A DNA stretch of 64,000 nucleotides, taken from NCBI RefSeq assembly GCF_017894385.1, contig NZ_CP059560.1, positions 5,278,501 through 5,342,500 on the forward strand, given 5' to 3'. A program made the translations under genes and the position numbers. The stretch comes from Aromatoleum petrolei. Its GTDB lineage: Bacteria > Pseudomonadota > Gammaproteobacteria > Burkholderiales > Rhodocyclaceae. The notes beneath the pieces are model-generated. The model was not told the origin of the DNA and did not search any database. It saw only the letters and a program-made list of their open reading frames with translations. Shown piece after piece: positions 17,942 through 26,879 of this stretch. The number at the start of each line of letters is the position of its first letter. The first letter of the stretch is position 1.

Positions 17942-18783
17942 TCGATGTGGTGCTCCAGGTCGAAACCCGCATCCTCGTCCTCGCCGAGCGCGCGTACCAG
18001 CCACGGCATCACCGATTCGAGGGTCTGTGGCAGCACCCACGGCGGATTGATGATGTAGAGCCCGCTGCCGAACATCCCGAAGCCGTCGCGCGCGGGCTTG
18101 TTCACCGCAAGCCGCACGTCGAGCCAGCTCTCCGCCCCCAGGCCGGCCAGACGCTCCGGAAGCTGCCGCGCCTCGGGACGCGCGAGCATCGGATACCACA
18201 CCGCGTAAGTGCCGCCCGGAAAGCGTTTCATTGCGTCAGCAACGGTATCGACCACGCGCCGGTAGTCCTCCTTCACCTCGTACGGCGGGTCGATCAACAC
18301 CACCGCACGGCGCGCGGCCGGCGGCAGGAGTCCGCGCAATCCGGCAAAACCGTCGGCCTTGCGGATCAGTACCCGGTCCGTGTCGCGTGCAAAGGTCTGT
18401 TCGAGCAGCGAGACGTCGGCCGGATGCAGCTCGAACAGGCGCATGCGGTCCTGTTCGCGCAATTGCGTCATCGCCAGCGCGGGCGAACCCGGATAGAAGG
18501 TCAGCCTGCCGTGCGGATTGAACTGGGCGACGGCGTCGATGTAGGCACGCAAGGCCTCGGGAAGGTCATCACGCCCCCACAGGCGTCCGATCCCGCCCGC
18601 AAACTCGGCGTTCTTGCCCGCCTGCTCGCTGTCGAGCGCGTAGCAGCCGGCACCGGCGTGCGTATCGATGTACCACCACGGCTTGTCCTTGCGGTTGAAG
18701 TACCGCAGGAGCTCGATCAGGACGAAGTGCTTGAGGACGTCGGCGTGGTTGCCGGCGTGGAAGGCATGGCGGTAGCTGAGCAT
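17938..18783 (-). CDS. rlmJ: 23S rRNA (adenine-2030-N6)-methyltransferase RlmJ
   Basis: A 281-residue methyltransferase beginning MLSYRHAFHAGNHADVLKHF, the RlmJ signature. It has YIDTHAGAGCYAL as the SAM-binding loop and the catalytic DPPYE motif in VVLIDPPYEVKEDYRR. RlmJ methylates A2030 of 23S rRNA. The start is ATG 18783. It forms an overlapping pair with the MazG-like gene and is divergent from the gamma carbonic anhydrase gene. Confidence 0.93.
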   Translation of the reverse strand: MLSYRHAFHAGNHADVLKHFVLIELLRYFNRKDKPWWYIDTHAGAGCYALDSEQAGKNAEFAGGIGRLWGRDDLPEALRAYIDAVAQFNPHGRLTFYPGSPALAMTQLREQDRMRLFELHPADVSLLEQTFARDTDRVLIRKADGFAGLRGLLPPAARRAVVLIDPPYEVKEDYRRVVDTVADAMKRFPGGTYAVWYPMLARPEARQLPERLAGLGAESWLDVRLAVNKPARDGFGMFGSGLYIINPPWVLPQTLESVMPWLVRALGEDEDAGFDLEHHIE

Positions 18784-18881
18784 GGAGGATGCGGAACGGA
18801 GTCAGGCGCCGAATGCTAACACTGCCTGCTATGATTGCGGGCTGCCGGCGCGCACCGCCGGCTCCAACGGAGACAGGAAAT

Positions 18882-19430
18882 ATGGCGATTTACGCCCTGG
18901 GCGAACATACCCCGAGCTTTGGCGACGGGTGCTGGGTTGCGGACAACGCCACGGTGATCGGGCGCGTGGAAGCCGGGTCCAACGTGAGCGTCTGGTACAA
19001 CGTCGTGATCCGCGGCGACAATGACCCGATCACGATCGGCGACAACACCAACATCCAGGACGGCTCCGTCCTGCACAACGACGACGGCGTGCCGCTCAAG
19101 ATCGGCTCCGGCGTCACCGTCGGCCACATGGTCATGCTTCATGGCTGCACGGTCGGCGACGACACGCTCATCGGCATCAACGCGGTCGTCCTCAACCACG
19201 CCGTGATCGGCAAGAACTGCATCATCGGCGCCAACGCCCTCATTCCCGAAGGCAAGGTCATCCCCGACCGTTCGCTGGTGGTCGGATCGCCGGGCCGCAT
19301 CATCCGCGAACTCACCGACGAGGACATCGCCGACCTGCGCCAGAATGCCAAGAACTACGTGCAGAACGCGCGCATGTATGCGGCCGACCTGCGCCACATC
19401 ACGCCCGACCTGCCGAAGCGCCACGACTGA
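18882..19430 (+). CDS. Gamma carbonic anhydrase family protein (YrdA/PaaY type)
   Basis: A 182-residue left-handed beta-helix protein built from hexapeptide repeats. It has the metal-binding His residues in SVLHNDD, GHMVMLHGC and the surrounding coils, and a C-terminal helix (LRQNAKNYVQNARMYAADLR). These proteins bind Zn or Fe and act as carbonic anhydrases or related hydrolases; many YrdA-type members have unproven activity. ATG 18882 has an AGACAGGAAAT ribosome site; upstream in-frame starts lie in the promoter region. Confidence 0.88.
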   Translation: MAIYALGEHTPSFGDGCWVADNATVIGRVEAGSNVSVWYNVVIRGDNDPITIGDNTNIQDGSVLHNDDGVPLKIGSGVTVGHMVMLHGCTVGDDTLIGINAVVLNHAVIGKNCIIGANALIPEGKVIPDRSLVVGSPGRIIRELTDEDIADLRQNAKNYVQNARMYAADLRHITPDLPKRHD

Positions 19431-19468
19431 ACCGGGGCTGAAGCCGCCGGCCAGGCGCAGGGGGAACG

Positions 19469-20353
19469 TCATCCGCGCGCCCCTGCCACCGCCGCCGGCG
19501 GGTGACGCGCAAGCCAGATCACCGCGGCGAGGATCACTGCACCGCCGATCACCTGATTGAACTCGATCGCCTCGCCAAGGAAGATTGCCGCAAGCACGAA
19601 GGTTACGACCGGCTCCAGTGTTGACAGGCTCGCGGCATCCGCCGCGCCCAGTTTCTGCAGCCCGATGAAGAAGCTGACCATCGCAATGACTGTGGACACG
19701 ATTGCGATCAGCAGCACCGCCACCCAGCCTGTCACCCCCTGCGGCCAGGTGGCGCCGGCAACCCCGACCAGCCCGCCATACACCGCTGCTGCCGCCATCA
19801 TGACCACGGTCGCACTCGCCAGTGGCGCCTCCCGGGCCATGACACGATTGCCGACAAGAATGTAGATGGAATAGATCAGGGCTGCGGCCACCCCAAGGAT
19901 GATCCCCAGCGGCCGTCCGCTCAATTCCCCTCCGATCGTCAGCGCCGTACCCGCCAGGGCAGTCAGCACTGCGACCACGCGCCCTCGCGTGAGACGTTGC
20001 CGCAGGAATACCGCGCCCAGGAGCGTCACGAGAATCGGGTAAAGGTATAGCAAGAGGGCAACCAGGCCTGCCGAGGCGAAATTCAAGGCCTCAAAAAAGG
20101 CGTACGACTGCGCCACATAGCCGATTCCCCCCATCGCGACGAGAACCGCCGCATTACCTGCGGAAGGCCAGCGGCGCCGGGTCGCCAGCATCACCGCTGA
20201 CATGAGCACGGCCGAAATGAGGAAGCGCAGGAACAACACCGTCACGACGTCAGCACCGCTGCCGCTCGCAAATCGGGCAAAGATCGCCATCGCACCGAAG
20301 GCCGCTGCGGACACGGCCACGTATGCCGCGCCGACCAAGCGCTCGTTCTGCAT
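19469..20353 (-). CDS. EamA/DMT superfamily transporter
   Basis: A 294-residue protein with ten hydrophobic segments arranged as two EamA repeats. The second repeat includes GLQKLGAADAASLSTLEPVV followed by FLGEAIEFNQVIGGAVI, a standard DMT signature. The substrate is unknown; relatives export amino acids or nucleobases. The start ATG 20353 gives MQNERLVGAAYVAVSAAAFG. It is convergent with the gamma carbonic anhydrase gene. Confidence 0.85.
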   Translation of the reverse strand: MQNERLVGAAYVAVSAAAFGAMAIFARFASGSGADVVTVLFLRFLISAVLMSAVMLATRRRWPSAGNAAVLVAMGGIGYVAQSYAFFEALNFASAGLVALLLYLYPILVTLLGAVFLRQRLTRGRVVAVLTALAGTALTIGGELSGRPLGIILGVAAALIYSIYILVGNRVMAREAPLASATVVMMAAAAVYGGLVGVAGATWPQGVTGWVAVLLIAIVSTVIAMVSFFIGLQKLGAADAASLSTLEPVVTFVLAAIFLGEAIEFNQVIGGAVILAAVIWLARHPPAAVAGARG

Positions 20354-20608
20354 TCACCCGCTCCGGAAAACCGCGAAGCTTGCCGAAGCCGCGCGACGCG
20401 GTCAATCCAGTCGGCCCATGCGCGTATCCGCGACGCTCGCGATGGTCGACGGATCTGTCCGCGCGCGTTATCGGGCTACCCGCTTCGCGCGTGAGAAGCG
20501 GCCCATCGCATTCGACTTGCTCTCCGCTCTTCGCCGAACCAGCGTGCGAAACCGCGAAAAACGTAAATCCCCCGCGGTTTTCTCCATGGGCAAATGTAAT
20601 AATCGGCC

Positions 20609-22735
20609 ATGACGATCCCCGCAATCCGGTCCGACATGACTGACAATGAGGCCTCCCCACTCGCCAGCCTCGTGGCGGGTTGCCGTACCCAGCTGGAACA
20701 CGACCTGTGCGAATTGTTCGAGGAAATGGGGCCCTCGCTGATCCAGGCGGCGACCGAGAGCGGTAACGCCGGCCGCGACCGCGCCCGGAGCATCGCCGTC
20801 GCGTCGCTCATGCAAGACGTTCCAAAGCGTTGGGACAAGGTGACCGCTTCCCTGAAAGCCAATCTCACTTCGCGCGCCGTGCGTGTGGCGCGGTCTGAAT
20901 TCGATTCGGTCGACCAGGCGAACCTGCGCCTCGTGAGTGCGGCGGAAGAATCTGTCCAGTTTGCAATGCGCGAGGTCCTCGACCGGGTGACCCTCGCCTG
21001 CCGCGACGAGACCAAGCCACTCGATCGACGAATCAACTACCTGGTGCTGCGCAGGGTGATTGAACCGGGCGACAAGACGTTCAATGTCGCGGCGCTGTGG
21101 TCCTGCATCGAAGCCGCCTGCGCCGAGCTGACGAGCGATACGGGCGCCCTTATCCTGCTGCTGCAACTGGTCGGCGAACAGATGGCCACGGAGATGCCGC
21201 AACTCTACCGGGTGGTCAATGAAACCATGATCGAGGCGAACATCCTGCCGTCGCTCAAACGCAGCTATCGCGACACAACCCCGGTCGATGCCAATGAGGT
21301 TGCGGAGGAATCGTCGAAATTGGCGAGCACCCTCGAGCGCCTCGTTCAGGCGCGCACAAAGGAAACCGCCACCAGAGACACGCCCAGGCCGGGAACCATC
21401 AGCCAGGAATTGTTCAGTTCCCTGAAGACCCTGCAGGCCGGCGCCACGCCGCAAACCCCCGGTACGCACACCAACGTCGTGCGCATGGTGCGCGACAGCG
21501 GTGCCGCGCGCAACGTCATGCCGCTCGAGGCCGTGACCCTCGACATCGTCGTCAAGCTGTTCGACCTCATCTTCAGCGACCCGAACGTCGCCGAGGGGAT
21601 CAAGGCACTGGTCGCCCGCCTGCAGACGCCGGTGCTCCGCGCGGCCATGTTGAACCAGCGCTTCTTCGCCGACCGCGGCCACCCGGCACGGCGCTTTCTC
21701 GACAGCATCTCGATCGTCGCCGTGCGCTGGGGAAAGGTCATCAACGCCGAGGATCCGTTCTATCTCAAGCTGTCGGAACTCGTCGACAAGGTGCAAAGCA
21801 CGTATGACGGCGATATGGCGGTGTTCGATGCCGCCAACGCAGAGCTCGACGCGTTCCTCACCGAGCGCGAGGAACGCGACGAGGAGCAGAACCGCGCCCT
21901 CGCCGACGCGGTGCTCGCTCGTGAGGAGGACATGCGCCTCAAGCGCGAAGCCCAGATCCGTGCGCAGCAGCTGGCCGACGCCTGCATCGCCCGCGTGCTG
22001 CAGCCGGAGACGCCACCCGAGATCGAGGAGTTCCTCCGCAGCTACTGGCGCGACGTTGTCCAGAACCGGATCTCGCAATCCGGTGAGGAGGGAGCCCCCA
22101 CTGCCGAGGCCATGCAGGTCGCAACCGATCTGCTGTGGTCGGTCACCCCGAAGCACCTTGCGGAAGAACAGCAGCGGCAGGCCGCCGGGGTGCCGACACT
22201 GCTGAGCAGGATCAACGCCGGCTTCGACGAATTCGGAGCCGCAGCAACCGAGCGCAAGGCCTTCTTCGACAGCCTGCTCGACCTGCAACTTGCCGCCATG
22301 CGCGCGAAAAAACCCGGGGTGCGCAAGAGTTCCTCGCCCTCACGCACGCGCGGCGGCGGGCCGACCCTTCAGGTCAGCCACGCAACGGACCTCGGCATTC
22401 GCGTCCAGGACATCTCGCTACCGAAGAGCGAGGGGCTCGACCGGGAAAACACGCCCGACCGCGCTGACCTTCGCCGGGTACGGCAATTGGTGCGAGGCGA
22501 CTGGGTGGACTTCACAACCGCGCGGCAAACCCGCCGTGAGCGCCTGACCTGGATCAACCGCAGCCGCACGCTCTTCCTGTTCAGCAACAGCGCCTCGCCC
22601 TGTGCGATCTCGATCACCCCGGAAGCGCTCGCGGTGCGCCTCAAGAACGGTACGGCGCAGATCGTGAAGATCGACCGGCCGATCTTCGAGCGTGCCATCC
22701 ACGGCGCGATCAGGTCGCTCGACCAACGCGCCTGA
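20609..22735 (+). CDS. DUF1631 family protein
   Basis: A 708-residue cytosolic protein characteristic of beta- and gammaproteobacteria. The central domain carries LFDLIFSDPNVAEGIKALVA and a long helical region with coiled-coil potential around residues 410-470 (ELDAFLTEREERDEEQNRAL). The C-terminal domain, with LVRGDWVDFTTARQTRRERLT and a FLFSNSASPCAISIT strand, resembles a small beta-barrel. The function is unknown. ATG 20609 and ATG 20636 are both possible starts, and neither has a strong ribosome site. Confidence 0.8.
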   Translation: MTIPAIRSDMTDNEASPLASLVAGCRTQLEHDLCELFEEMGPSLIQAATESGNAGRDRARSIAVASLMQDVPKRWDKVTASLKANLTSRAVRVARSEFDSVDQANLRLVSAAEESVQFAMREVLDRVTLACRDETKPLDRRINYLVLRRVIEPGDKTFNVAALWSCIEAACAELTSDTGALILLLQLVGEQMATEMPQLYRVVNETMIEANILPSLKRSYRDTTPVDANEVAEESSKLASTLERLVQARTKETATRDTPRPGTISQELFSSLKTLQAGATPQTPGTHTNVVRMVRDSGAARNVMPLEAVTLDIVVKLFDLIFSDPNVAEGIKALVARLQTPVLRAAMLNQRFFADRGHPARRFLDSISIVAVRWGKVINAEDPFYLKLSELVDKVQSTYDGDMAVFDAANAELDAFLTEREERDEEQNRALADAVLAREEDMRLKREAQIRAQQLADACIARVLQPETPPEIEEFLRSYWRDVVQNRISQSGEEGAPTAEAMQVATDLLWSVTPKHLAEEQQRQAAGVPTLLSRINAGFDEFGAAATERKAFFDSLLDLQLAAMRAKKPGVRKSSSPSRTRGGGPTLQVSHATDLGIRVQDISLPKSEGLDRENTPDRADLRRVRQLVRGDWVDFTTARQTRRERLTWINRSRTLFLFSNSASPCAISITPEALAVRLKNGTAQIVKIDRPIFERAIHGAIRSLDQRA

Positions 22736-22815
22736 GCGGGATCGGTTCCACCTTGGCGGAACTCTCGTCGCCATCTCCCGTCCATCTGCAAGCCACTCCA
22801 CTAGCAGGAACCTGC

Positions 22816-23157
22816 ATGCAACGCGATCCGAGACTCGATGCCCTCTTCAACAACCTGAAGCAAAACCCGCCCAAGCCTGTCGGTCCGCTGCAAAAGGTCG
22901 CGGCGATAGCCGCTGCCGTACTCGTGTTCGGCCTGGCATTGACCTTCTCCATCCTGTTCTTTGCCGTCGTCGTCGCAGCAGGAGGGCTGATCTGGGGATA
23001 TGTTTGGTGGAAGACCCGCAATCTGCGCAAGGCAATGCAGAAAGCGCAGGCGGAAGGTTCGGCCCGGCGCGGCCCGCCGCCGGCCGACAATCTGGTGATT
23101 GAAGGGGAAGTGCTGCGCGAAATCCGCGAAGAGGATCGCGACGCCCCACGCCAATGA
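22816..23157 (+). CDS. Small inner-membrane hypothetical protein
   Basis: A 113-residue protein with one or two closely spaced hydrophobic segments (residues about 27-62, AAIAAAVLVFGLALTFSILF and on), followed by a basic, then acidic cytoplasmic tail containing NLVIEGEVLREIREEDRD. That tail is a common ending of small proteobacterial membrane proteins with no assigned role. ATG 22816 has an AGCAGGAA ribosome site and is preferred to an upstream TTG at 22753. It may be co-transcribed with the DUF1631 gene. Confidence 0.65.
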   Translation: MQRDPRLDALFNNLKQNPPKPVGPLQKVAAIAAAVLVFGLALTFSILFFAVVVAAGGLIWGYVWWKTRNLRKAMQKAQAEGSARRGPPPADNLVIEGEVLREIREEDRDAPRQ

Positions 23158-23336
23158 CCTTGGCAGCACCATCTGCCGCTTTGCCTGCTCTGGCGTTCCG
23201 CCTCGTGAATCAAGGGCCTGGACGAAAGCGGCAGATTGCAGCCTGTGGCAAGGCGCGAGCCGCAACAATATGGGTGGCGGTTGCGAGGATCCGCAGCGCC
23301 GCCACGGATCGCAGGACGCGCTTGCGTGTCCCGAAG

Positions 23337-23358
23337 AAGGCCGGCATGGGCCGGCCTT
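23337..23358 (-). terminator. Hairpin downstream of the radical SAM gene
   Basis: A perfect 9-bp stem, AAGGCCGGC against GCCGGCCTT, with a 4-base loop lies 28 bases beyond the cbpB stop. On the minus strand it is followed by TTCTTC, a weak T tract. It could also stop plus-strand transcription from the small membrane-protein gene. Confidence 0.5.
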
Positions 23359-23386
23359 TGCTGCATCTGCGCGACCCTGCAAAAGC

Positions 23387-24766
23387 TCACAGAGAGAGAT
23401 TGAACACCGTCTCGGTGCCCTCGTCCCAGCCGTCCCACAGATAGTCGTCGGCCTTGCCGTCGGCGATCAGGCGCAGGGAGTAATTGACCTGCTCCTTGTA
23501 GAACTCGCAGAAGGCGCCGATCTTCTCCATCCCGCCGTTCATCTCATGCGCCTCGGCCGGGCACGGCGAGCCGCAGAAATGGCGGATCGCGCAGTCGCCA
23601 CAGGGACTGAACTTGTCCACGTCACGCCCCGTCACCGTCCTGAAGGCGTCGGACGCCAGCGCCGCCTCCACGCCGCCATCGACCAGCAGCGAACCGCCGT
23701 TGAAGCGCGGCAGGCCGATGAACTCGCTGCAGGGGTAGAGGCTGCCGTCGGCCGCCAGGGCGAAGAATGCGCGACCACCGCCGCAGGGCGAAATGTCGCA
23801 CATCAGCCGTCGCGCCGTCGGCGCCAGGATGCCGATCAGGATATTGGCGAAATTGGCCACCACCAGCTTGCGCCCCGTCTCGCGATACAACTCATGGCTG
23901 CGGTCGAGCGCGGCAAAGAACGCCTTGGCCATCTCCCCGTCCGCCGGCTTCACCCCCCGCGCCCCGGGCAGCGTGCAGCGCAAGGTGTTGAGCATGCAGG
24001 TCGGCACCTCGTTCGCATGGAACAGCTCGACCATCGACGTCAGATAAGGCAGGTTCTCGGTGGTGCAGGTCGTGATGACGCTCCACGAGCCATACCCCTT
24101 CAACTTCGCCATCGCGGCCAGCACCTTCTCGTGCACGCTCTTGCCGCCCCAGGTGCGGCGGGTGGCATCGGTAATGTCTGCCACCGGGCCGTCCAGGGAA
24201 AGGCCGATGCTCACATTGCGACGGGTCAGGAATTCGACCGCGGCATCGTCGAGCAGGGTGCCGTTGGTCTGTACCCCGAAGGCGAAATCGTCGGCGAATT
24301 CGCTGATGGCAGCGAACACGGCAGCCTGGTTCATCAGCGGCTCGGCGCCGTGGAAGATCGCGCGCGGCTTCCTGCCCTCGGGCATGACCGAGCGGAAATA
24401 CTCCCGCAGCCGCCCCAGGGATGCGACCAGGGTTTCGACCGGCATGTGCTGCCCCGACTTGCGCTGGCTGCCCGGGAGATAGCAATAAGTGCAATTGAGA
24501 TTGCAGCGCTCGGTCGGATTGAGATAGACGCCGGAAGGCTTCAATTCGAAGCGCAGCGCATGCAGTTCCCGCCCGAAGGCTTCCGCCTGTCCACGATAGG
24601 CCTCCAGCAACGGACCATCGGCCAGCGACTCGGCCAGGCGGCTCTTGTCCACCAAAGCCCAGAAGGCGGTCTGGGGGTCGGTCACCGCCGCATAGACTGC
24701 GTGGCCGATGTCCACCGGGATCAAGGCGGGGCCCGCCAGGGCCCGGCTCGGGAGGGCGGCCGTCAC
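23387..24766 (-). CDS. cbpB: Peptide-modifying radical SAM/SPASM enzyme (CbpB-like RiPP maturase)
   Basis: A 459-residue radical SAM protein starting at GTG 24766, whose GTGA overlaps the stop of the precursor gene. The SAM cluster motif is Cys88-x3-Cys92-x2-Cys95 (TERCNLNCTYCYLPG). The C-terminal SPASM domain has the full Cys set: CGGGRAFFALAADGSLYPC, then CGDCAIRHFCGSPC and a last Cys in GAFCEFY. These ligate two auxiliary 4Fe-4S clusters, as in anSME and RiPP maturases. No cobalamin-binding domain is visible. An N-terminal region of about 80 residues may recognise the leader. From memory it fits the family named CbpB; that assignment should be checked by HMM. Confidence 0.85.
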   Translation of the reverse strand: MTAALPSRALAGPALIPVDIGHAVYAAVTDPQTAFWALVDKSRLAESLADGPLLEAYRGQAEAFGRELHALRFELKPSGVYLNPTERCNLNCTYCYLPGSQRKSGQHMPVETLVASLGRLREYFRSVMPEGRKPRAIFHGAEPLMNQAAVFAAISEFADDFAFGVQTNGTLLDDAAVEFLTRRNVSIGLSLDGPVADITDATRRTWGGKSVHEKVLAAMAKLKGYGSWSVITTCTTENLPYLTSMVELFHANEVPTCMLNTLRCTLPGARGVKPADGEMAKAFFAALDRSHELYRETGRKLVVANFANILIGILAPTARRLMCDISPCGGGRAFFALAADGSLYPCSEFIGLPRFNGGSLLVDGGVEAALASDAFRTVTGRDVDKFSPCGDCAIRHFCGSPCPAEAHEMNGGMEKIGAFCEFYKEQVNYSLRLIADGKADDYLWDGWDEGTETVFNLSL

Positions 24767-24912
24767 TTGGCGGCCTTCCTGTCCATCAGCACATAGTGCG
24801 ACAGGCCGATGCCCTCCGGGTTGCAGCTCTTGCGGACGGCGATGGTCGGAGCGGCGTTCTGCGCCGGGGCTGCCTGTTGGCTTTGGGCTTGCGTTTGAAC
24901 ATTTTGGGTCAT
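24763..24912 (-). CDS. cbpA: RiPP precursor peptide (CbpA-like), substrate of the adjacent radical SAM enzyme
   Basis: A 49-residue peptide with a GAGGAATGG ribosome site before ATG 24912. The N-terminal half is a Gln/Ala-rich leader (MTQNVQTQAQSQQAAPAQ). The C-terminal half is conserved-looking, PTIAVRKSCNPEGIGLSHY and then VLMDRKAAK. It contains the only Cys (residue 30) and Asn/Tyr residues that could be modified. It is the first gene after the riboswitch and is coupled to cbpB by a 4-base overlap. The product and its bioactivity are unknown. From memory it corresponds to the family called modified peptide precursor CbpA. Confidence 0.75.
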   Translation of the reverse strand: MTQNVQTQAQSQQAAPAQNAAPTIAVRKSCNPEGIGLSHYVLMDRKAAK

Positions 24913-24931
24913 GATCCATTCCTCGAGATAG

Positions 24932-24989
24932 AAAAACAAAAAGGGCTCCGGCTCACGGCACGCTTTGAGCATGCAGTCAGCCGGAGCCC
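24932..24989 (-). terminator. Intrinsic terminator between the cobalamin riboswitch and cbpA
   Basis: On the minus strand an 11-bp perfect stem, GGGCTCCGGCT (24989-24979) against AGCCGGAGCCC (24953-24943), encloses a 25-base loop and is followed at once by TTTTTGTTTTT (24942-24932). It lies 17 bases after the aptamer P1 stem and 19 bases before the cbpA ATG. This is the layout of a transcription-terminating expression platform. Confidence 0.88.
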
Positions 24990-25006
24990 TTGCCTTGGCT
25001 CCAGAT

Positions 25007-25168
25007 CGGTTCGACACGTCTTCTGGCTACCGGATCAGCCGGATCGCTGCGCCTTCCCGCCGGGGTTGTCCCCGTCAGTGGCTGGTTTCTTCAACCTGGC
25101 AGCGGCCGTCCCCGGATACAGCGGCGGGCCCGCCACGGATTCGCACCGTGTTCCGTTTCGTCGAACCG
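25007..25168 (-). promoter_or_regulatory. Cobalamin riboswitch aptamer
   Basis: Read on the minus strand, the classic B12-aptamer elements occur in order. The P1 5' strand CGGTTCGAC is at 25168-25160. GGTGCGAATCC (25147-25137) and CCCGCCGCTGTATCCGGGGA follow. GCCACTG is at 25082-25076, then GGGAAGGCG, and the B12 box AGCCAGAAGAC is at 25028-25018. The P1 3' strand GTCGAACCG at 25015-25007 closes a 9-bp helix. Known members bind adenosyl- or other cobalamins and usually repress the downstream gene. Here the first gene is a RiPP precursor, not a B12 gene. Confidence 0.93.
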
Positions 25169-25279
25169 AAAGGAAGCCGAATTTTTGCCTAGTCGGGCTG
25201 CACCGGTCAACAGTCTTCGCGGATGCGATCGAAAGCCCCGATACGCACTGGCCGCGACGGCGGGCCTATTCCATCGAGA

Positions 25280-26803
25280 TCAAGCCTGCCCGATGCCGTA
25301 GCGCTTGAGGCGCGCGGCGATCGCCGTGTGCGAGGTGCCCAGGCGTTTCGCGAGCCTGCGCGTCGAGGGAAACTCCAGGTACAGGCGCTGCAACAGCCTG
25401 CGCTCGAAATCGGCGACGGCCGACTCGAGCGTGTCCACGCCGATTTCAACGGGCATGTCCGGCGTGCGATCGGACTGCGCGAGCTCCAGGTCGTCGGCGG
25501 TGATGATGCTACGTTCCGCCATGGTCACGGCGCGGAAGATGACGTTCTGCAATTGCCGGATGTTGCCCGCCCACGCGTTGGCGAGGAGCGCCGCACAGGC
25601 GTCCTGCGCGAGTCGCATCGAAGGGCGACCGGCCTGGGCGCAGGCGCGGGCGAGAAAGAGTTGCGCGAGGGGCAGGATGTCGCCCGGGCGTTCGCGTAGC
25701 GCCGGCATGTGGAGGTTCAGGACGTTGAGACGGAAGAGCAGGTCCTGGCGGAAGTGGCCTGCGGCGACCATGTCTTCGAGCGGCCGATGGGTCGCGCTGA
25801 TGACGCGCACGTCCACTTTCAGCTCGCGGTCGCCGCCCACGCGGCGGAAGCTGCCGTCGTTGAGGAAGCGCAGCAGCTTGGCCTGCAGGTAGGACGACAT
25901 CTCGCCCACCTCGTCGAGAAACACGGTGCCGCCGTCGGCCAGTTCGAGCAGGCCGGGCTTGCCGCCGCGCAGGGCACCCGTGAACGCCCCCGGGGCGTAG
26001 CCGAACAGTTCACTCTCGGCGAGGCTCTCCGGCAGGGCTGCGCAGTTGAGCGCAAAGAAGGGCTGGGTGCTGCGATTGCTGCCCGCGTGGCAGGCATGTG
26101 CCAGCAACTCCTTGCCGGTGCCGGTTTCGCCGGTGATCAGCAGGGGCGCGTCGACCAGCGCCATGCGGGCGGCACGTTGCTTGAGCTGCTCGATCTCGGA
26201 CGAGGTGCCGACGATGGTATCGAAGCCGCCGGCCCCGTAGTTCTGCAGGGCGCTCAGCCGTTCGCCCATGCGGCTCGGCGCGTGCAGCGTCAGCATCGCG
26301 CCGGCGGCCCGGCCGCTGCTCTCGTGCAGAGGGAGGGTTTCGAGCATGAAGGACTCGCCGTTCAGCTCGATCTCGCGCACCGGCAGGTGGTAGCCCTCGA
26401 CGACGAGGCGCTTCCCGAAGTCCGCGTCGCCGAGCAGTTCGGCCATCGACGTCCCGAGCAGGGCCGATTCGCTGAGGCCGCTGGCGGCGACCGCCGCCCC
26501 GTTGGCGATGACGACTACCCCGACCGCGTCGATGGCGAAGACGGGATCGGCCTGGGACGCGAGCAAGGCTTCCAGGTAGAGGCGCCGCTGGACGCCGGGG
26601 AGCATGTCGACGACCTCGACCGACCTCACCCCCTGCACGCGACGCAGGCGCGAGAACGCCGCCTCGTCGAGCGTCGGTGCCTCGATGTAGATGTGCGGCG
26701 GTTCGACTTCCACGGCCGTGACGTTGACGTCGCGGCTCGACAGCACCGCGAGGAGTTCCTGTGCGATGCCGACCCGGTCATCGAAGAAAACGACGATACG
26801 CAT
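25280..26803 (-). CDS. tyrR: TyrR/PhhR-like sigma-54-type transcriptional regulator
   Basis: A 507-residue regulator with an N-terminal ACT-like domain ([20 protein letters not shown]), a PAS domain (about 75-115) and an AAA+ domain. The last has Walker A GETGTGKE at 225-232, GAFTGA at 272-277 and Walker [11 protein letters not shown] near 293-302. A C-terminal Fis-type helix-turn-helix ([20 protein letters not shown]) follows. It aligns with TyrR/PhhR along its length, and GAFTGA, needed to contact sigma-54, is intact. TyrR/PhhR proteins respond to aromatic amino acids. It is divergent from an AGCS symporter, a likely target. Confidence 0.88.
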   Translation of the reverse strand: MRIVVFFDDRVGIAQELLAVLSSRDVNVTAVEVEPPHIYIEAPTLDEAAFSRLRRVQGVRSVEVVDMLPGVQRRLYLEALLASQADPVFAIDAVGVVVIANGAAVAASGLSESALLGTSMAELLGDADFGKRLVVEGYHLPVREIELNGESFMLETLPLHESSGRAAGAMLTLHAPSRMGERLSALQNYGAGGFDTIVGTSSEIEQLKQRAARMALVDAPLLITGETGTGKELLAHACHAGSNRSTQPFFALNCAALPESLAESELFGYAPGAFTGALRGGKPGLLELADGGTVFLDEVGEMSSYLQAKLLRFLNDGSFRRVGGDRELKVDVRVISATHRPLEDMVAAGHFRQDLLFRLNVLNLHMPALRERPGDILPLAQLFLARACAQAGRPSMRLAQDACAALLANAWAGNIRQLQNVIFRAVTMAERSIITADDLELAQSDRTPDMPVEIGVDTLESAVADFERRLLQRLYLEFPSTRRLAKRLGTSHTAIAARLKRYGIGQA

Positions 26804-26861
26804 GCGGAGTGTCACGAATAAGAAACGGCGTAACGTTAACGCTACACTCGCGGATACGCCT

Positions 26862-26879
26862 TGTAAATCAAGCTTCAAG
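26862..26879. promoter_or_regulatory. Possible weak TyrR-type box
   Basis: The intergenic sequence has TGTAAA (26862-26867), then 6 bases, then TTCAAG (26874-26879). The TyrR box consensus is TGTAAA-N6-TTTACA, so the left half is perfect and the right half matches 3 of 6. It lies between the tyrR-like gene and the symporter gene. This is a suggestion only. Confidence 0.3.

Noticed and set aside
23099..24796. 565-residue plus-strand frame opposite cbpB
   Set aside because: Antisense of a protein with complete radical SAM and SPASM motifs; no protein features.
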